Positions 39,201 to 50,765 of a stretch of DNA of 64,000 nt are shown piece after piece. The DNA lies in contig NC_058043.1 in the NCBI RefSeq assembly GCF_020085105.1, forward strand, positions 18,282,167 through 18,346,166. Reading direction: 5' to 3'. The position numbers and the translations under genes are program-made. A model generated the notes under the pieces. The model was not told the DNA's origin and ran no database searches. It was given only the letters and a program-made list of their open reading frames with translations. The DNA is from Siniperca chuatsi. Taxonomy: Eukaryota > Chordata > Actinopteri > Centrarchiformes > Sinipercidae. Position 1 is the stretch's first letter, and the number at the start of each line of letters is the position of its first letter.

Positions 39201-42200
39201 TGTCACTGATTTTGTAAGCAGGAATCTTCTTGGCAGCCTTTTCCAGCTCTGCCATCAACACTTTATAGAACACCAGGAATGTTTGCCTGAGGAAAAAGAG
39301 AAAATAATGGAAGAATGAACAACAGGGTAATGACAATATGGATAAATATACTCTTTACTGTGATTATGATTGATTGTGATCACAGTTAGCCGTGAGGCAG
39401 CCAAGTGCTGCATGGCAGGAACACATAGATAAATCTAACTGCAATCTAAGCTACTTTTGCATAATCACTTACTCACAAGGGACCTTCCATTTTGCTCTAA
39501 GATAACTAAGCACAAAGGACTGATGGTGGTGAGGATCTACCTGTTGAGCGTGGGCCATGATGCAGAGCTCTCCTCTTTTGATGCATTGAGGAGCTCAGAG
39601 ATTCCTTCTCCAGCTATTTCCTCCACTGCCTTCAGAACATCTTCAACACGCTCCAGGTAGATGCTTGTTCACAATTATAACAATACCATATATTAAATAA
39701 AGATAATGAATGGTGTTAACTAGCATATGTGTGCTTCATAAATGTGCTAACACTTCTTGGTGCTTGGGAAGAGGAATGGGTTGGAGAGAGTGAAACACTT
39801 CTGACTTAAAGTTTAACATTAATGTGATGCGGCCATAGTGTTGTGTAACTATGAGAAACCCTCAACACAATACTGACTTCATTCATTTACTGTGTGGTAT
39901 GTGGATGGACAGCACACCATCCTGGTGCTGATGCTTGTTTGTTTGCTTCTACTGCACTGCATGGTGTGTAAACATGTATTAAAGAGCCATTGGTAATTTC
40001 CCTAAGCAGTTTGCATTGCAAATAACACACACACAAACGTACAAAAGGCACACATAAAAATAAACATATAAATGTTTTTTAAAGGTTCTTTAGAGATGAT
40101 TCTTCTGCAAATCAATGTAAATCCTTTAATATGATTAATTATTTTTACGTTATTGAATTTGTGTGAAGGATTCACACAAGCCTGAGCCCGACCAATACTG
40201 GAATTTTAAGGCCGATATCAATATAGATATTTGAGACCTTCTATTAACGATACATCGACTGATCTTAAGCACTTTAGTTTGAAAACTCACTTGTAATCGC
40301 TCTGTGGTGGTCAAAATGTGTAACAGCAACATAATTTCTAAATTACCACAAAGTTACCTATGGCATTTCTGTACTGCAACCTCTTGTTACTTATCAGCCA
40401 TCATATATACCAGTACATGTGTGATAAGCTAGCAAGCAGACGCACCTTAGGAGAGTGTGAAGTGCTTCGTTGAATTTGTTCCCTCGCTCCTTCTCTCCGC
40501 TGGCTGTCACCCAGTCTTGGCTCAGGAAACGTTTTGCTAGGGAAGCTAGGAAGAAAAATCAGCCAATTATCATCACAGTTATATTGCATAATAGATATGT
40601 TGATTTAAATGAGGTAACATGTCAGACTGACTGGTCTGCTCTCTGTAGGCAGCAGGGTTCCCTCCTTTCTCCGACACAGTGGACAGAAGCTGGGAGAGAC
40701 ACAGGGCTGTGCTGAGACTTGGCATTGTGCTGCGGAAGTTCACCAGGTACTCAAAGCTGTGTCTAAACAAAAACAAAAAGGGGGCAAAGATACATTTGAT
40801 TCTATCATCATACAAAACACAACTAAAACCACTGTACTTGACATTGTTAGACAATTCTGGTATTAAGAGTTCCTTGTGCCTTGTTCTTTGCTGTGCCCAT
40901 GGATATTAAATAATACATTCATTTCTATGACTAGGTCTATTGTATTGTATTGTATTGTATTGTGGCTCTTTAGTAGTGAAATGCCACTAAAGCTGATTGA
41001 ATGTGATAAACAAATAGATCAACAGATAAATAATAAAAAAGCATAGATCATATATAGTAGTTACTCCTCTCTGGTTCTTAAACTTTATCACTCACTTTAC
41101 AAGCTGCTCCAGGGTCAACTCAGCACCTCCCTCTTTCAGTCGTCCAGCCAAAACTCCCAGAGCCTTCTTCAGTAAGCTCCGCTGTCCTGGCTGGTTGAAT
41201 CCAGACCTGACAAATACACACATACATAGACACTTATCACGGACACGCTGACACTTCCAAAGGCATACTGCACTGACATTTTATAGAGTTAAAAGATTTA
41301 ATGTCTGACATGAAAGTCAGTGGTGTTGGGCCTTCTCACCAGCTGAAGGTGGTGTTCAGGACCTGCAGGAGCAGCTGGTAGCCTGATGACATCAGCTGAT
41401 GCTCCTGAACATCTGTGGCAGGCCCATCCACAACACCATTGTTCTCAGACAGCAGTGTCTGCACAAATGTATACAAACACAGAGCAAATCTTTATAGACA
41501 AATAGAAGAAAGAGACTAAATCTAAACTTATGTCTACAGATTGTTTGTACCTGAAAATGGTTGTGGCAGTTCTCCAGGTGTGAGCAGAGGGCGGGCAGCA
41601 GCTGGACACAGCAGGAAGCAATATCCTTGGAGCTCCTCTGTTGTAGATGGGAGAAGCCCACACTCTTATCAGTCCTTCCCTGCAGAAAAGACAGAAAATA
41701 TCTCAATAGGTTTTGTCTCACATAAGCCTGCATTTGACAGTTTTATACAGTACAAAGCTTCTTGGTTAAGGACATATTCATAAAGTTTACATTCATCAGG
41801 CCTTCATTTGCCTGCATCAAAAACAAAATCTAGGACAACAATAATGAATATTACAATATGTGAATCGATGATGTGTACTGTTTATTGTGACAGAACAACA
41901 GTTTTTCCCCCAGACACTGTCAAACGTTTCAAAGACCTGCACATTCTCACATTACATTTCAAGAGTGTTCATGACTTCACTGATCTGTGTTTCATTGTAT
42001 GCATTAGCTTTTTACTGTACCTTAAAGAAAGAAACTCTCTTAGCAGGGGCACCTGTAAGACTGAACTCCAGTTTGCGAAGCATATCCTCCAGCAGGAACA
42101 CCAGCTCAGCAGGACCTAGCAGAACCTCCTCTCGCACCTCAATCATATAAGAATATTAGATGTATAACTTCCTGTGTATTGATGTATACAGTGCACACCT

Positions 42201-45200
42201 TTGTGCAATAGATTAAAAACAGCACTCAAAGACATACATTACAGTGATTTCACTACAATCCAAATGAATCTCCATGCTTCCAAAGTGATCTCAGTGTCAT
42301 AGGATGGTTGAGTAGTAATGTTCCCACCCAGGTCTGGATATATATATGTAAGCTGATCGCTGACTGACACTACCCCCTAACCTCTAACCTTAAGTTTGAA
42401 AGCCATGATCTTATTTTTAAATAATTCAAAAACTCTCAATCACTCTCTTTTATAATAAAACAAAACTTGTAGTTAATTTTCCCTACCTTGGTGTGGAGCT
42501 CAGAGTCCAGCAGTGAGCGGGACAGCAAGCCACACTGCAGCACACTAAGCACCTCCATGTCCAGCTCCCTGAAAAACTGTCTGTAGGACACCAGACTGAC
42601 ACCTTGCCGGATCTCTTTTTCTTTCTCCTTCTCCGGTTGTTCCTTCAACATAAGCAGAATCACCTTTTTTTTAGCTCAGTTATGTTAAAAAGAGATTCAT
42701 GTGAGAGGTCAAGGTTTACCTGCTGAGTTTTGTCTGCTTCAGTCGCCTCCTCAAGCTGAGAGCTGCTCTCTGAGGAATTCTTACCAGGGCCCTTCCTCTT
42801 CTTTCCTGAGCCATCTAAATAACATACAGTGGTGTGAAAAAGTGTTTGCCCCCTTCCTGATTTCTTATTTATTGTCACACTTAAATGATTCAGATCAAAC
42901 AAATTTAAATATTAGTCAAAGATAACACAAGTAAACAAGCAACAAAGTCAAAGTCCTGACCTGTATCCTATTGAGATGCTGTGGCATGACCTTAAAAAGG
43001 CAGTTCATGCTCGAAAACCCTCCAATGTGGCTGAATTACAACAATTCTGCAAAGATGAGTGGGCCAAAATTCCTCCACAGCGCTGTAAACGACTCATTGC
43101 AAGTTATCACAAACGCTTGATTGTAATTGTTGCTGCTAAGTGTGGCCCAACCAGTTATTAGGTTTAGGGGGCAATCATGTTTCACACAAGGCCATGTAGG
43201 TTTGGGTTTTGTTTTCCCTTAATAATAACAACTTTTAAAAACTGCATTTTGTGTTTACTTGTGTTATCTTTGACTAATATTTAAATTTGTTTGATGATCT
43301 GAAACATTTAAGTGTGACAAACATGCAAAAAAAAAAAAAAAGAAATCAGGAAGGGGGCAAACACTTTTGCACACCGCTGTATGTGAGTCAGTCAATTATG
43401 TAAGTACTTATTTCCTTATTCAGAGTATTTGGTTTCATTAATGCAGAGTAAAATATCTTCTGTTGGGCATGGTTACCTTTCTTTGCCTTATTCACAGGAG
43501 CAGTGGAACTAAGTATAATCCCATCTGTGCTTTCTCCATCAAAGTTGGCGACAGGTGGAATATAGCCAGGTGTTCCTGAAACACCAATTAAAGAAGTAGT
43601 AAATCATTTTAAAATCTTTAGTAGAACTGACACCATATTGCATGTACAATGGAGAGATTGTGAGATCCCCAGTATTGATGGATCAAAAACTCACCTGCCA
43701 AAGCCCTCTCCAACAGTGTCTGAAGGTAGGTGATGTTCTGCAGGCGAGTCATCACTTTCATCTTCATCTCAATTTCTTTTTGTCTACAGAATGCATTTAT
43801 GACCTATCACAAAACAGGGTTAAGACACGGCTTTAATCTCCTACTTCTGATTAAAAAAGTTTTACAAATCAATCAAACCCATTTTACATTAACATGCAGT
43901 TACCTCTCTGAACCAGTTGATGGTGTGAAACAGCAAAGCACAGAGGAACTCCCTCTCAGCTTTTGACAGGCTCTCTATTTTCTCTACTATGTCCATGTCT
44001 GTTAAGATCAGAGGGCAGCCTGTGTCCCAGAAAATGTAAACACAGTCACAAATTATTTTACAGCCACAGAAATGAGAACAAACTGGTTTCCAAGAGAAAC
44101 ATGTAACTTCCACTTCCTCACCCAGCAAGGCGTCAATCTCCTCAAGGTCTCCTTGGTGCTGTTTCTCCTCACAGAGTCTCAGGAGGCGAAAAAATGGAGA
44201 CAGACAGAGAGGAGACACTCGCCTGCCCCCACAAAATACAGGGAGAAACAAATCCAACATCTCATTGATTACATGCTTGTAAGATATTACACAATAAACC
44301 GTATTGTAAATCTGACTCTATTGCAAGTGAAATACACCACTGACTAAATATTTTGTTGTGGGGTGACTGACTTGTGTGCCTTCTTGGTTTGACTCTGCTG
44401 CTCTCCTTTGTTCTGGATGTCTTTGGCCAGTAGAGGCAGCAGGTTGATGGCAATGCCTTCCTGACTCTCCTCCTCATCCAGGTTGTACATCACACAGGCC
44501 GGAAAGGGAAAGGAACTGAGGTTCAAAAGGTAGGAGGAATTAATGAATGCTACTTATAGCAATAAATGTATATTAAAACATCAACCAGAGTAATTTCTCA
44601 TGCTGCCAGCTGTCCATCACTAACCCAGATATTTCAGGCCCTAGGTCCACCACAAAGTCATCCTGGAAGTCATCTAGGACACTCGTTGCGATCGTTTCCT
44701 GTTGGTGGCAGGAAGACAACAGGACCAGAATGCTTAATCATGCTTTAGTTGCATCTTATGAAGCCGGATGCATGTCAATAGTGATAAATATATGTGAATG
44801 TTATAAATTAGGAGATAAGAGCTATAAAGATAGGGAGTACAGTAAATATTTGTTTGAGACACACCTGCACCTGTGGGTCCAGGGTACAGCTCAAGATCAG
44901 GTTGGCCAGTTCATCATAGTACAGAGCTGCAGCCTCAGGTGAGCTTTCACTGCTCGACTTCACAAGCTCCAACAGGGCTGTCACCTGCAACAAGTAATAC
45001 ACACATACATGAACATATCTACCGACCAGAAACCTGCAGTTAAAAATCACTCTGTGCTCTGTTGGCGGGTGTAACAGGAATGGAGAAAATACTCCTCAAA
45101 CCTCAGTTCTCAACTAATAATGATGGGTCTCTTATAGTTTGTGGCAGGACAAATTATTACCATTATAATTATTTTGCTTGACTTCTTCCAAAGGGAAGTC

Positions 45201-48200
45201 ACAGCACAGTTTTAGTTACTAGCAAACCCGTAGTTAGAATCTGTACATGAGACAGAGGCTTAAATACAGGTCAACAACCACCAAATGGTTTATTATGGTT
45301 TATTTACTTACTATATATACTGCCCTGAGGTACTGCTGAAGCTACCCAAACCCCTCTTGGTATCAAATGAAAATTATATAAAAAGGTTATTTTAAGGTTT
45401 TATAAAGTTACAGACAGATACCAGTTGATAAAACACCACTGCTTGCAAAAATAAATTAAACAAGATGGCAAAATTACATACACAAATGTGAACCAAAACC
45501 ATCAACTTATAAATGCAAAATAAGAATTTTAGGCAAAGACTATTGGATGTTTTCTTCAACACAAATGGAAAAACTTATCTAAGATCTACATTCATGAGAT
45601 ACTTACCCCTGTTAAACACTAAAACTAGAACTGATGTATATATAAAAAAAGTCTACACTGTTACTGTTTAAATGTACCAGAAGTTATGGATTGGAATGAA
45701 AAACCATACAATCCTTGCAACATACACATTGTTCATTCTGATTGTTTTAATGTACCTGTCTTAACATCTCTTGGGGTAGCGACTCATTCTGTGACTCCTT
45801 CACCTTGAGCCTGGGGGGGGGCATAGTGCAAGACATAGAGATATAAAGTGACAGAATGAATAAGAAAAATACTGCTTATGCCTGTGCTGTGAATAACAGC
45901 CCTTACCTGGAGGCCCCCATGCTGCCTACAATCATGACAGCACCAATGATGCCAATACGTTTGTACTTGGGTACAGTGCTGGAGAGCTGTTTGCGGATCA
46001 CTATGTGCATGTCATCCTGAGGGGAGAAACAGAACAAGAGAGGTAGGTCAGCAGGTGAGAGGATGACAAGAAAGTGTTGAATGAATTATCTTGTGAATGT
46101 GCACCTGGATGTGTGATCCCTGCTGCTGTTGCCCAAAGGCCAGTCTGCTCAGAAGGTGGAAGAGTCTGCGGATCTGCTGGGGTGTGAGGTTGTCCATGTA
46201 GTCCAAGATACCCTGCATCAAATATCATGCTCAGTTAAAAACTCAACCAAACACAATGGTAAGATACTAAACCTTTGTAAGACAACCATCAGGGACTACT
46301 AGCTACAAGCTGTTGGCACATACATCTATTGTGCTCAAATTTAATTTATAAATTTTTCAGTGTGGTTTGAGTAGCAGCTACAATTGCAGATATATGGATC
46401 ACCTCCTTACCTTGACAAAAACAGCATACAGGGCCATTTCTGAGGGCTTTTCTGTAACTAGGCCGCAGAGCAGCTCCAGAGCCATGTCCACCTCCCCACC
46501 CACACCACTGCACACATGGGTCACTAAAGAGCCCACCACTTCCTATAAAACATACCACAGGACAGAATTAGAATGACTCAAACGCATTTATATTCAAAAA
46601 CAGATAAACACTTATGCACATTTTTAAAATTGAATCCCAAACCCACCTGTTGGCAGTAAGAGTCAAAAGCAGTGAATGAGAGTCGGTACATGTGTCCACC
46701 AAAAGGCACCACACAGGGGTCAGGGGAGCGCAACAAACTCTGAGCCAGAGCCAGGATGGAGAGGAAATACCCTCGCATGACCTAGAGTATCATCATTAAT
46801 TAATACACATATTATTCAAATAATAATTATAACTACGTCTGTATAAAAAATAAAGTGCACTGTGCTACTGTCTTTGTATTTAAGCTTGTTCGTCTGCAGA
46901 CTGACCCACCTGAGAATAGTCCCTGAAGGTCTTCTGGAGCAGAGCCTCCTGGATCAGTCCAGTCCTCACTTTCACCTTCAGCACCCTCTCTGCCCCCCGC
47001 CGGCTCTGGTTGGCATTGGTTGAGTGGAGGATGAACAGCACCAGCAGATCTATTACCTGACGGGGAAAATGCCAGAGCACATTTTAGGAAGAGACATATA
47101 GATTCACACCCCCACAGACATGCATAAATGTGACACATAAAAATAGTGTTCCTACGTATCCGTAAATTTCAAAATGGCATATTTTTGTCCACATCCAAAC
47201 TTTGTGACTGGTTTTGAAGATGATAGTTAGTGTACAGCATGACATATGCTAATAACGGCCAATTGCATGTAAAAGTGATTCTTTATATCATCATGATGAA
47301 ATAATAGTCTCTGTGCATGAAGAGTGAATGACATAATGTTTCTATAATTTCCCAAACTTCATTCACAACTACAAAACCTTTTGTCAAAATTAACAAATTG
47401 TAGGGTTTACATTTTTTTTTTTTTTAAACAATTTTTCTTTATTCTACAGACTTGTGTGGGAACCTCCACCCAGAATGGGATGTAAGCAGTCCATTAACAC
47501 TAACCAATTTACAGGGGGATAACCTGAACTGAGCAGGTGACACTCACCTTATGGTCCTCCACTTCATCCACAGACTCGATTGCCTAATGAAAAACAACAC
47601 AGTAAAAGTAAGAAACACTGAAATTGAGAAGACTGTTAAAAATTAACATTTTTTTTTTAAATTCTAAAGCATCCGCATTTATTAATAACCTAAAGCAAGA
47701 CGGCTTAAAACGAATACATTTCCCACCTTGAGCCAAGCCTCAGATATGGTTTTCTGGAATCGCACTGCTGACTTGATGCCGTCCAGTATCAATACAACGC
47801 TGTCCTGGCTGCTGCCAGCTGCTGGTGTGGCAGCGGACCTGCTCCAAAACCAGACTTATTAGATTAAATCTTTAGGAATACAGTATCAAAAACCTACTTG
47901 CCTATATCAAATAGGTGCCTGACAAAATGTACTGATGTACAGCTGTGAGTGAATTGGAATCCGTGCTGTCTTACGTTACTGATCCGTTGTTCTTCATGCG
48001 GCTCTGGGAGGCCTGCAGCACAGGAGGGAGAATGCACTGCTCCAACTCCAGCTTTTTACGAAGATTACACACCACCTACACACAGGAAAAAACACATCCC
48101 ACGCTTCTTGATTTCAAAATATAAGTACCAGAACAACCAGAACAATATTAATATGTTTTTAAATGCACAATGCTACGGACATGACTTCAAGCTCTGACCT

Positions 48201-50432
48201 CATATGCATCAGAGGCTGAGACAGAGTGCAGGATGAACTTGACCACCACAGGTAGGTCTTCCAGTTGCACAGCAGCCAAAGTGACCATAACGGCTCCACG
48301 AACCTTAGATAGCAGACAGTAACAGATAACAACACAGTGACACAGTTCACTTGGCTTTTCATAATTCACCAAAAATAGGTGTAATACAGTGTGTGTGTGT
48401 GTGTGTGTACTACCTCAGTCAGTAATGAGGAACTGAGGTTCAGACTAGACAGGGCATCCAGGATGGGAACAGTCAACTGAGTGTTCTCCTGGAATAAAGA
48501 GCTACAGAGAACAGTGACGATATCAGCGACTCTGAAACCACACATGCAGCACAAGAACCACAGATCTGTAGCAGATATTTACAGGACATACTTGAGCTCT
48601 CTGGCTATATCATTGTGCTGGGAGTCTTCCAGTATCTCTGGCAGACTGGTGATGATGTCACGCTGAACCTCCACTGGTGCTACTGACACGAGCTCCATAA
48701 GCTTCGCTGCCAACTCCTGCAAATAACAGGCCATAAAGAGGGCAGAGAAAAGCAAGCAATCACAAAAAGCAATCACATCGTCATCTGGAAATTAGTGATT
48801 ACTGACATGAAGAAGAAATAAATGATTACAGGTCTAATGGAACAGATGAGCAAAAATAAAAACACTTTTAATAACTTTAACGGTTGTGACTACTGCACAT
48901 GCAACAAGACCTATCATCACAGAAATGACTACCTTGCTGTCCACAACTCTGTCCAGCCATTTAAGCTGGTTAATAACTATGCGAGGAATACTGAGGCCTC
49001 CATCTCCAGTACTGTGAAGGACAGAACAAGATGACATTTAGAAAAATAAGACAATGGAAAAAAGTGTGTAAAAATGGTTAAAACGCTGTAAAGTGAACTC
49101 ATATGAAATACTGACCCATCAAACATAAATTCAGGGAGTTTCTCGAGCAAGGTGTTAATGATAAAAGTCTGTATGAAAGAGAAAAGTAGGTTAAGCATGT
49201 GTGGAATATACACTGTGCATGTACACGTTGCACAATACACATTTGCATGCCTCATAGCAGAAAGAGATATTTGTTTTTCTGCGTGACATCCTTTGTGAAA
49301 GGGTGATGCAGGTGTCTTTGGCAGAATATCTGCAGAAAATCTTACCTGCAGCATCTCAATCCCCAACAGCATGCGTAGCAGACTTTCCTGGAATGAGCTG
49401 ACGCTACTGCAGCAACAGAGGGAAACATGTCAGTGTGTCACACCATACAGACCCCCATCCGTCTAGGTCGTAGCTGTGCCCTAAAAGTTCTGGCCTCTAT
49501 TAGCACTGAGTGCCTGCAGTTACCTGGAGTCTCCATCAGACAATCGTGGGACACATGGAAGGAGGCAGTTCCTAAACCGCTCAGGGTCCTCAATATGAGA
49601 CTCCAAACCAGTGGTGAATTCCTGTACAATCTGAGAAATGAAATATCAATGAAACATAATTGTCTCGCGCTAAATGCCTTGATTTTGTATCGGGATGATG
49701 TACATACTTACCCCAGGGTACCTGGGGCTCTTCTGTAGTTGTTGCTGTATCCTTTTTTGGAAAACTACTTGGTCAACAGCTAGACGGGGAAAAGATAAAT
49801 ATCAGAAAAATCCAAAGTGGACAAACTGATTTAATTTACTGGCCTGGTATGTTTTGAAACTTGGATTGAGCATGTTTACCAATCTCATTGGATGTGCCAC
49901 CTTGTTTCAAGGTGACACCTGCCTCTCGAAGAAAGACTGCAAACACACTTTCATTTGTCTCTTCTGGAGCTGGTTCCTTTGGTTGGCGACCAGTGCTACG
50001 ACTCTTTTTAGCCTCTGTAGAGAGAAGAGAATAAACCTTTAATAAAACCGTATCCAGCAGAAAAACTGGACTCCCCACATGGATGGTGTTTTAGACAAGG
50101 TGCTATCAGTTAATGAGGGAAATGGGATACGGTGTTAATTCAGACGTTTGCCACGTGTGTTGGTGTACTCATGTCAGTGGGAAATGAAACATGCAGTGGT
50201 CCTGTCCGATTGTGTCATACTCCTGTAATACTTTGCTCTCAATGTGAATCATATAGTTAACGTTACAGTGTGATGGGAATCTGTGCATGTGGATATCTTA
50301 GTTGGAAAGCTGGGGGACTTCACTGCAACATAGTTATGAACTCCTGTGATGTTGCGTTACATAAAACTTACTAGTGGTCGTAGTAGCTCCCTCTCCTTTA
50401 TCCACAGAGGACCGTCGCTTTTTACGCATCAT
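36261..50432 (-). CDS. fancd2: Fanconi anaemia group D2 protein, complete
   Basis: Forty-three coding exons, all with GT..AG borders, join in one frame to 1453 codons (human 1451). Lys560 (codon 45990-45992, in VIRKQLSS) matches human Lys561, the residue monoubiquitinated by FANCL/UBE2T. The protein pairs with FANCI, and the ubiquitinated clamp on DNA directs interstrand-crosslink repair in the nucleus. Other matches: [41 protein letters not shown] and the acidic tail ending DDSD. Exons: 50372-50432, 49880-50014, 49712-49779, 49524-49630, 49346-49406, 49116-49168, 48933-49011, 48592-48716, 48414-48501, 48199-48303, 47975-48075, 47727-47838, 47548-47583, 46910-47056, 46647-46781, 46411-46542, 46105-46212, 45907-46016, 45756-45810, 44865-44984, 44625-44698, 44372-44515, 44122-44222, 43904-44019, 43695-43803, 43477-43575, 42720-42814, 42487-42642, 42021-42137, 41551-41679, 41340-41458, 41096-41206, 40632-40762, 40446-40545, 39541-39663, 39193-39286, 38763-38834, 38439-38477, 38279-38353, 37638-37712, 37323-37469, 37133-37243, 36261-36347. 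The starts of 42642 and 42137 are the least certain. Confidence 0.95.
37172..37207 (-). repeat. pure (GAG)12 coding microsatellite in fancd2
   Basis: Twelve identical GAG codons in exon 37133-37243 encode a run of 12 glutamates in the acidic C-terminal tail. The tract is uninterrupted at the DNA level, so its length is probably variable between individuals. Length changes would stay in frame. Confidence 0.9.
40936..40966. repeat. TATTG pentanucleotide repeat
   Basis: About five to six copies of TATTG lie in the fancd2 intron between exons 41096-41206 and 40632-40762. Confidence 0.8.
42827..43379 (+). mobile_element. Tc1-like deletion derivative in a fancd2 intron
   Basis: The 553-bp element starts CAGTGGTGTGAAAAAGTGTT and ends with the inverse (CAGCGGTGTGCAAAAGTGTT read on the other strand). 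It is flanked by TA at 42825-42826 and 43380-43381, the Tc1/mariner target site. The terminal inverted repeats are about 125 bp long. Between them a single fragment of transposase C-terminus survives (42960-43158, [13 protein letters not shown] ... [13 protein letters not shown]). Its last catalytic glutamate is expected just upstream and is lost with the deletion. The left end lies only 12 nt from the 3' splice site of exon 42720-42814. Confidence 0.92.
42964..43161 (+). pseudogene. Tc1 transposase C-terminal remnant
   Basis: The frame reads from [19 protein letters not shown] to AAKCGPTSY with a stop at 43159-43161. It is the last 60 or so residues of a Tc1-type DDE transposase. The DNA-binding part and all of the upstream catalytic core are deleted. 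Confidence 0.85.
44985..45755 (-). other. larger fancd2 intron without recognisable content
   Basis: This 771-bp intron lies between exons 45756-45810 and 44865-44984. I see AT-rich sequence only, with no exon-like frame or clear repeat. Confidence 0.7.
48390..48409. repeat. GT dinucleotide microsatellite
   Basis: A run of about ten GT units lies in a fancd2 intron beside the donor of exon 48414-48501, starting within 10 nt of it. Confidence 0.85.
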
Positions 50433-50701
50433 CTGATGAAATATAAAGGCCAGAAGGGTTTTTAATAGCTAGACCAGGCTAGCATCCACAGTAGAAAACA
50501 AGCTAACGTATTTGTAAGTTGACGCTAACTTCACTGGGGACCTTTACAGCAAAATACTGTTCTGCAGCTAGGGTATTAGCTTACTGGTTCAGTAATTCAA
50601 TAACTAAAACACAAACATGCCATACTTCACGTATGCAACGTTATATCGGGGTTATGTTGTTGGCTGTCAGAATCATTTAGGATGATAAAAGTGAGACATA
50701 C

Positions 50702-50750
50702 GTTTAATAGACAGACGAACCCAGAAGCGACGATATTACGAGCTCAGACA
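50702..50750 (-). other. probable non-coding first exon of fancd2
   Basis: The start codon at 50430-50432 directly follows a good acceptor (TTTATATTTCATCAG), so the 5' UTR must be spliced. A donor AAAC/GTATGT on the minus strand at 50701-50700, just below the GC-rich 50720-50790 stretch, would close a short first exon. Its 5' limit is a guess. Confidence 0.45.
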
Positions 50751-50753
50751 AAC

Positions 50754-50765
50754 TTCCGCGCCAAT
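50754..50765 (-). promoter_or_regulatory. E2F-type site with CCAAT box in the fancd2 promoter
   Basis: The minus strand reads ATTGGCGCGGAA, an excellent match to the E2F consensus TTTSSCGC, fused to an inverted CCAAT box (ATTGG). It lies just upstream of the putative first exon. Human FANCD2 is known to be cell-cycle regulated through E2F, so the site fits. Use here is inferred. Confidence 0.55.

Noticed and set aside
46411..46416. Lysine at the VFVK/GILDYMD exon border as the FANCD2 ubiquitination site
   Set aside because: Counting codons puts it at 515. The lysine at 560 in VIRKQLSS is the one that lines up with human Lys561.
48414..48488. fancd2 exon 9 starting at the CCAG/GAG acceptor
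   Set aside because: That start breaks the frame. The acceptor 13 nt upstream (TGTAG/CTC, exon to 48501) gives the conserved [15 protein letters not shown] and restores the total.
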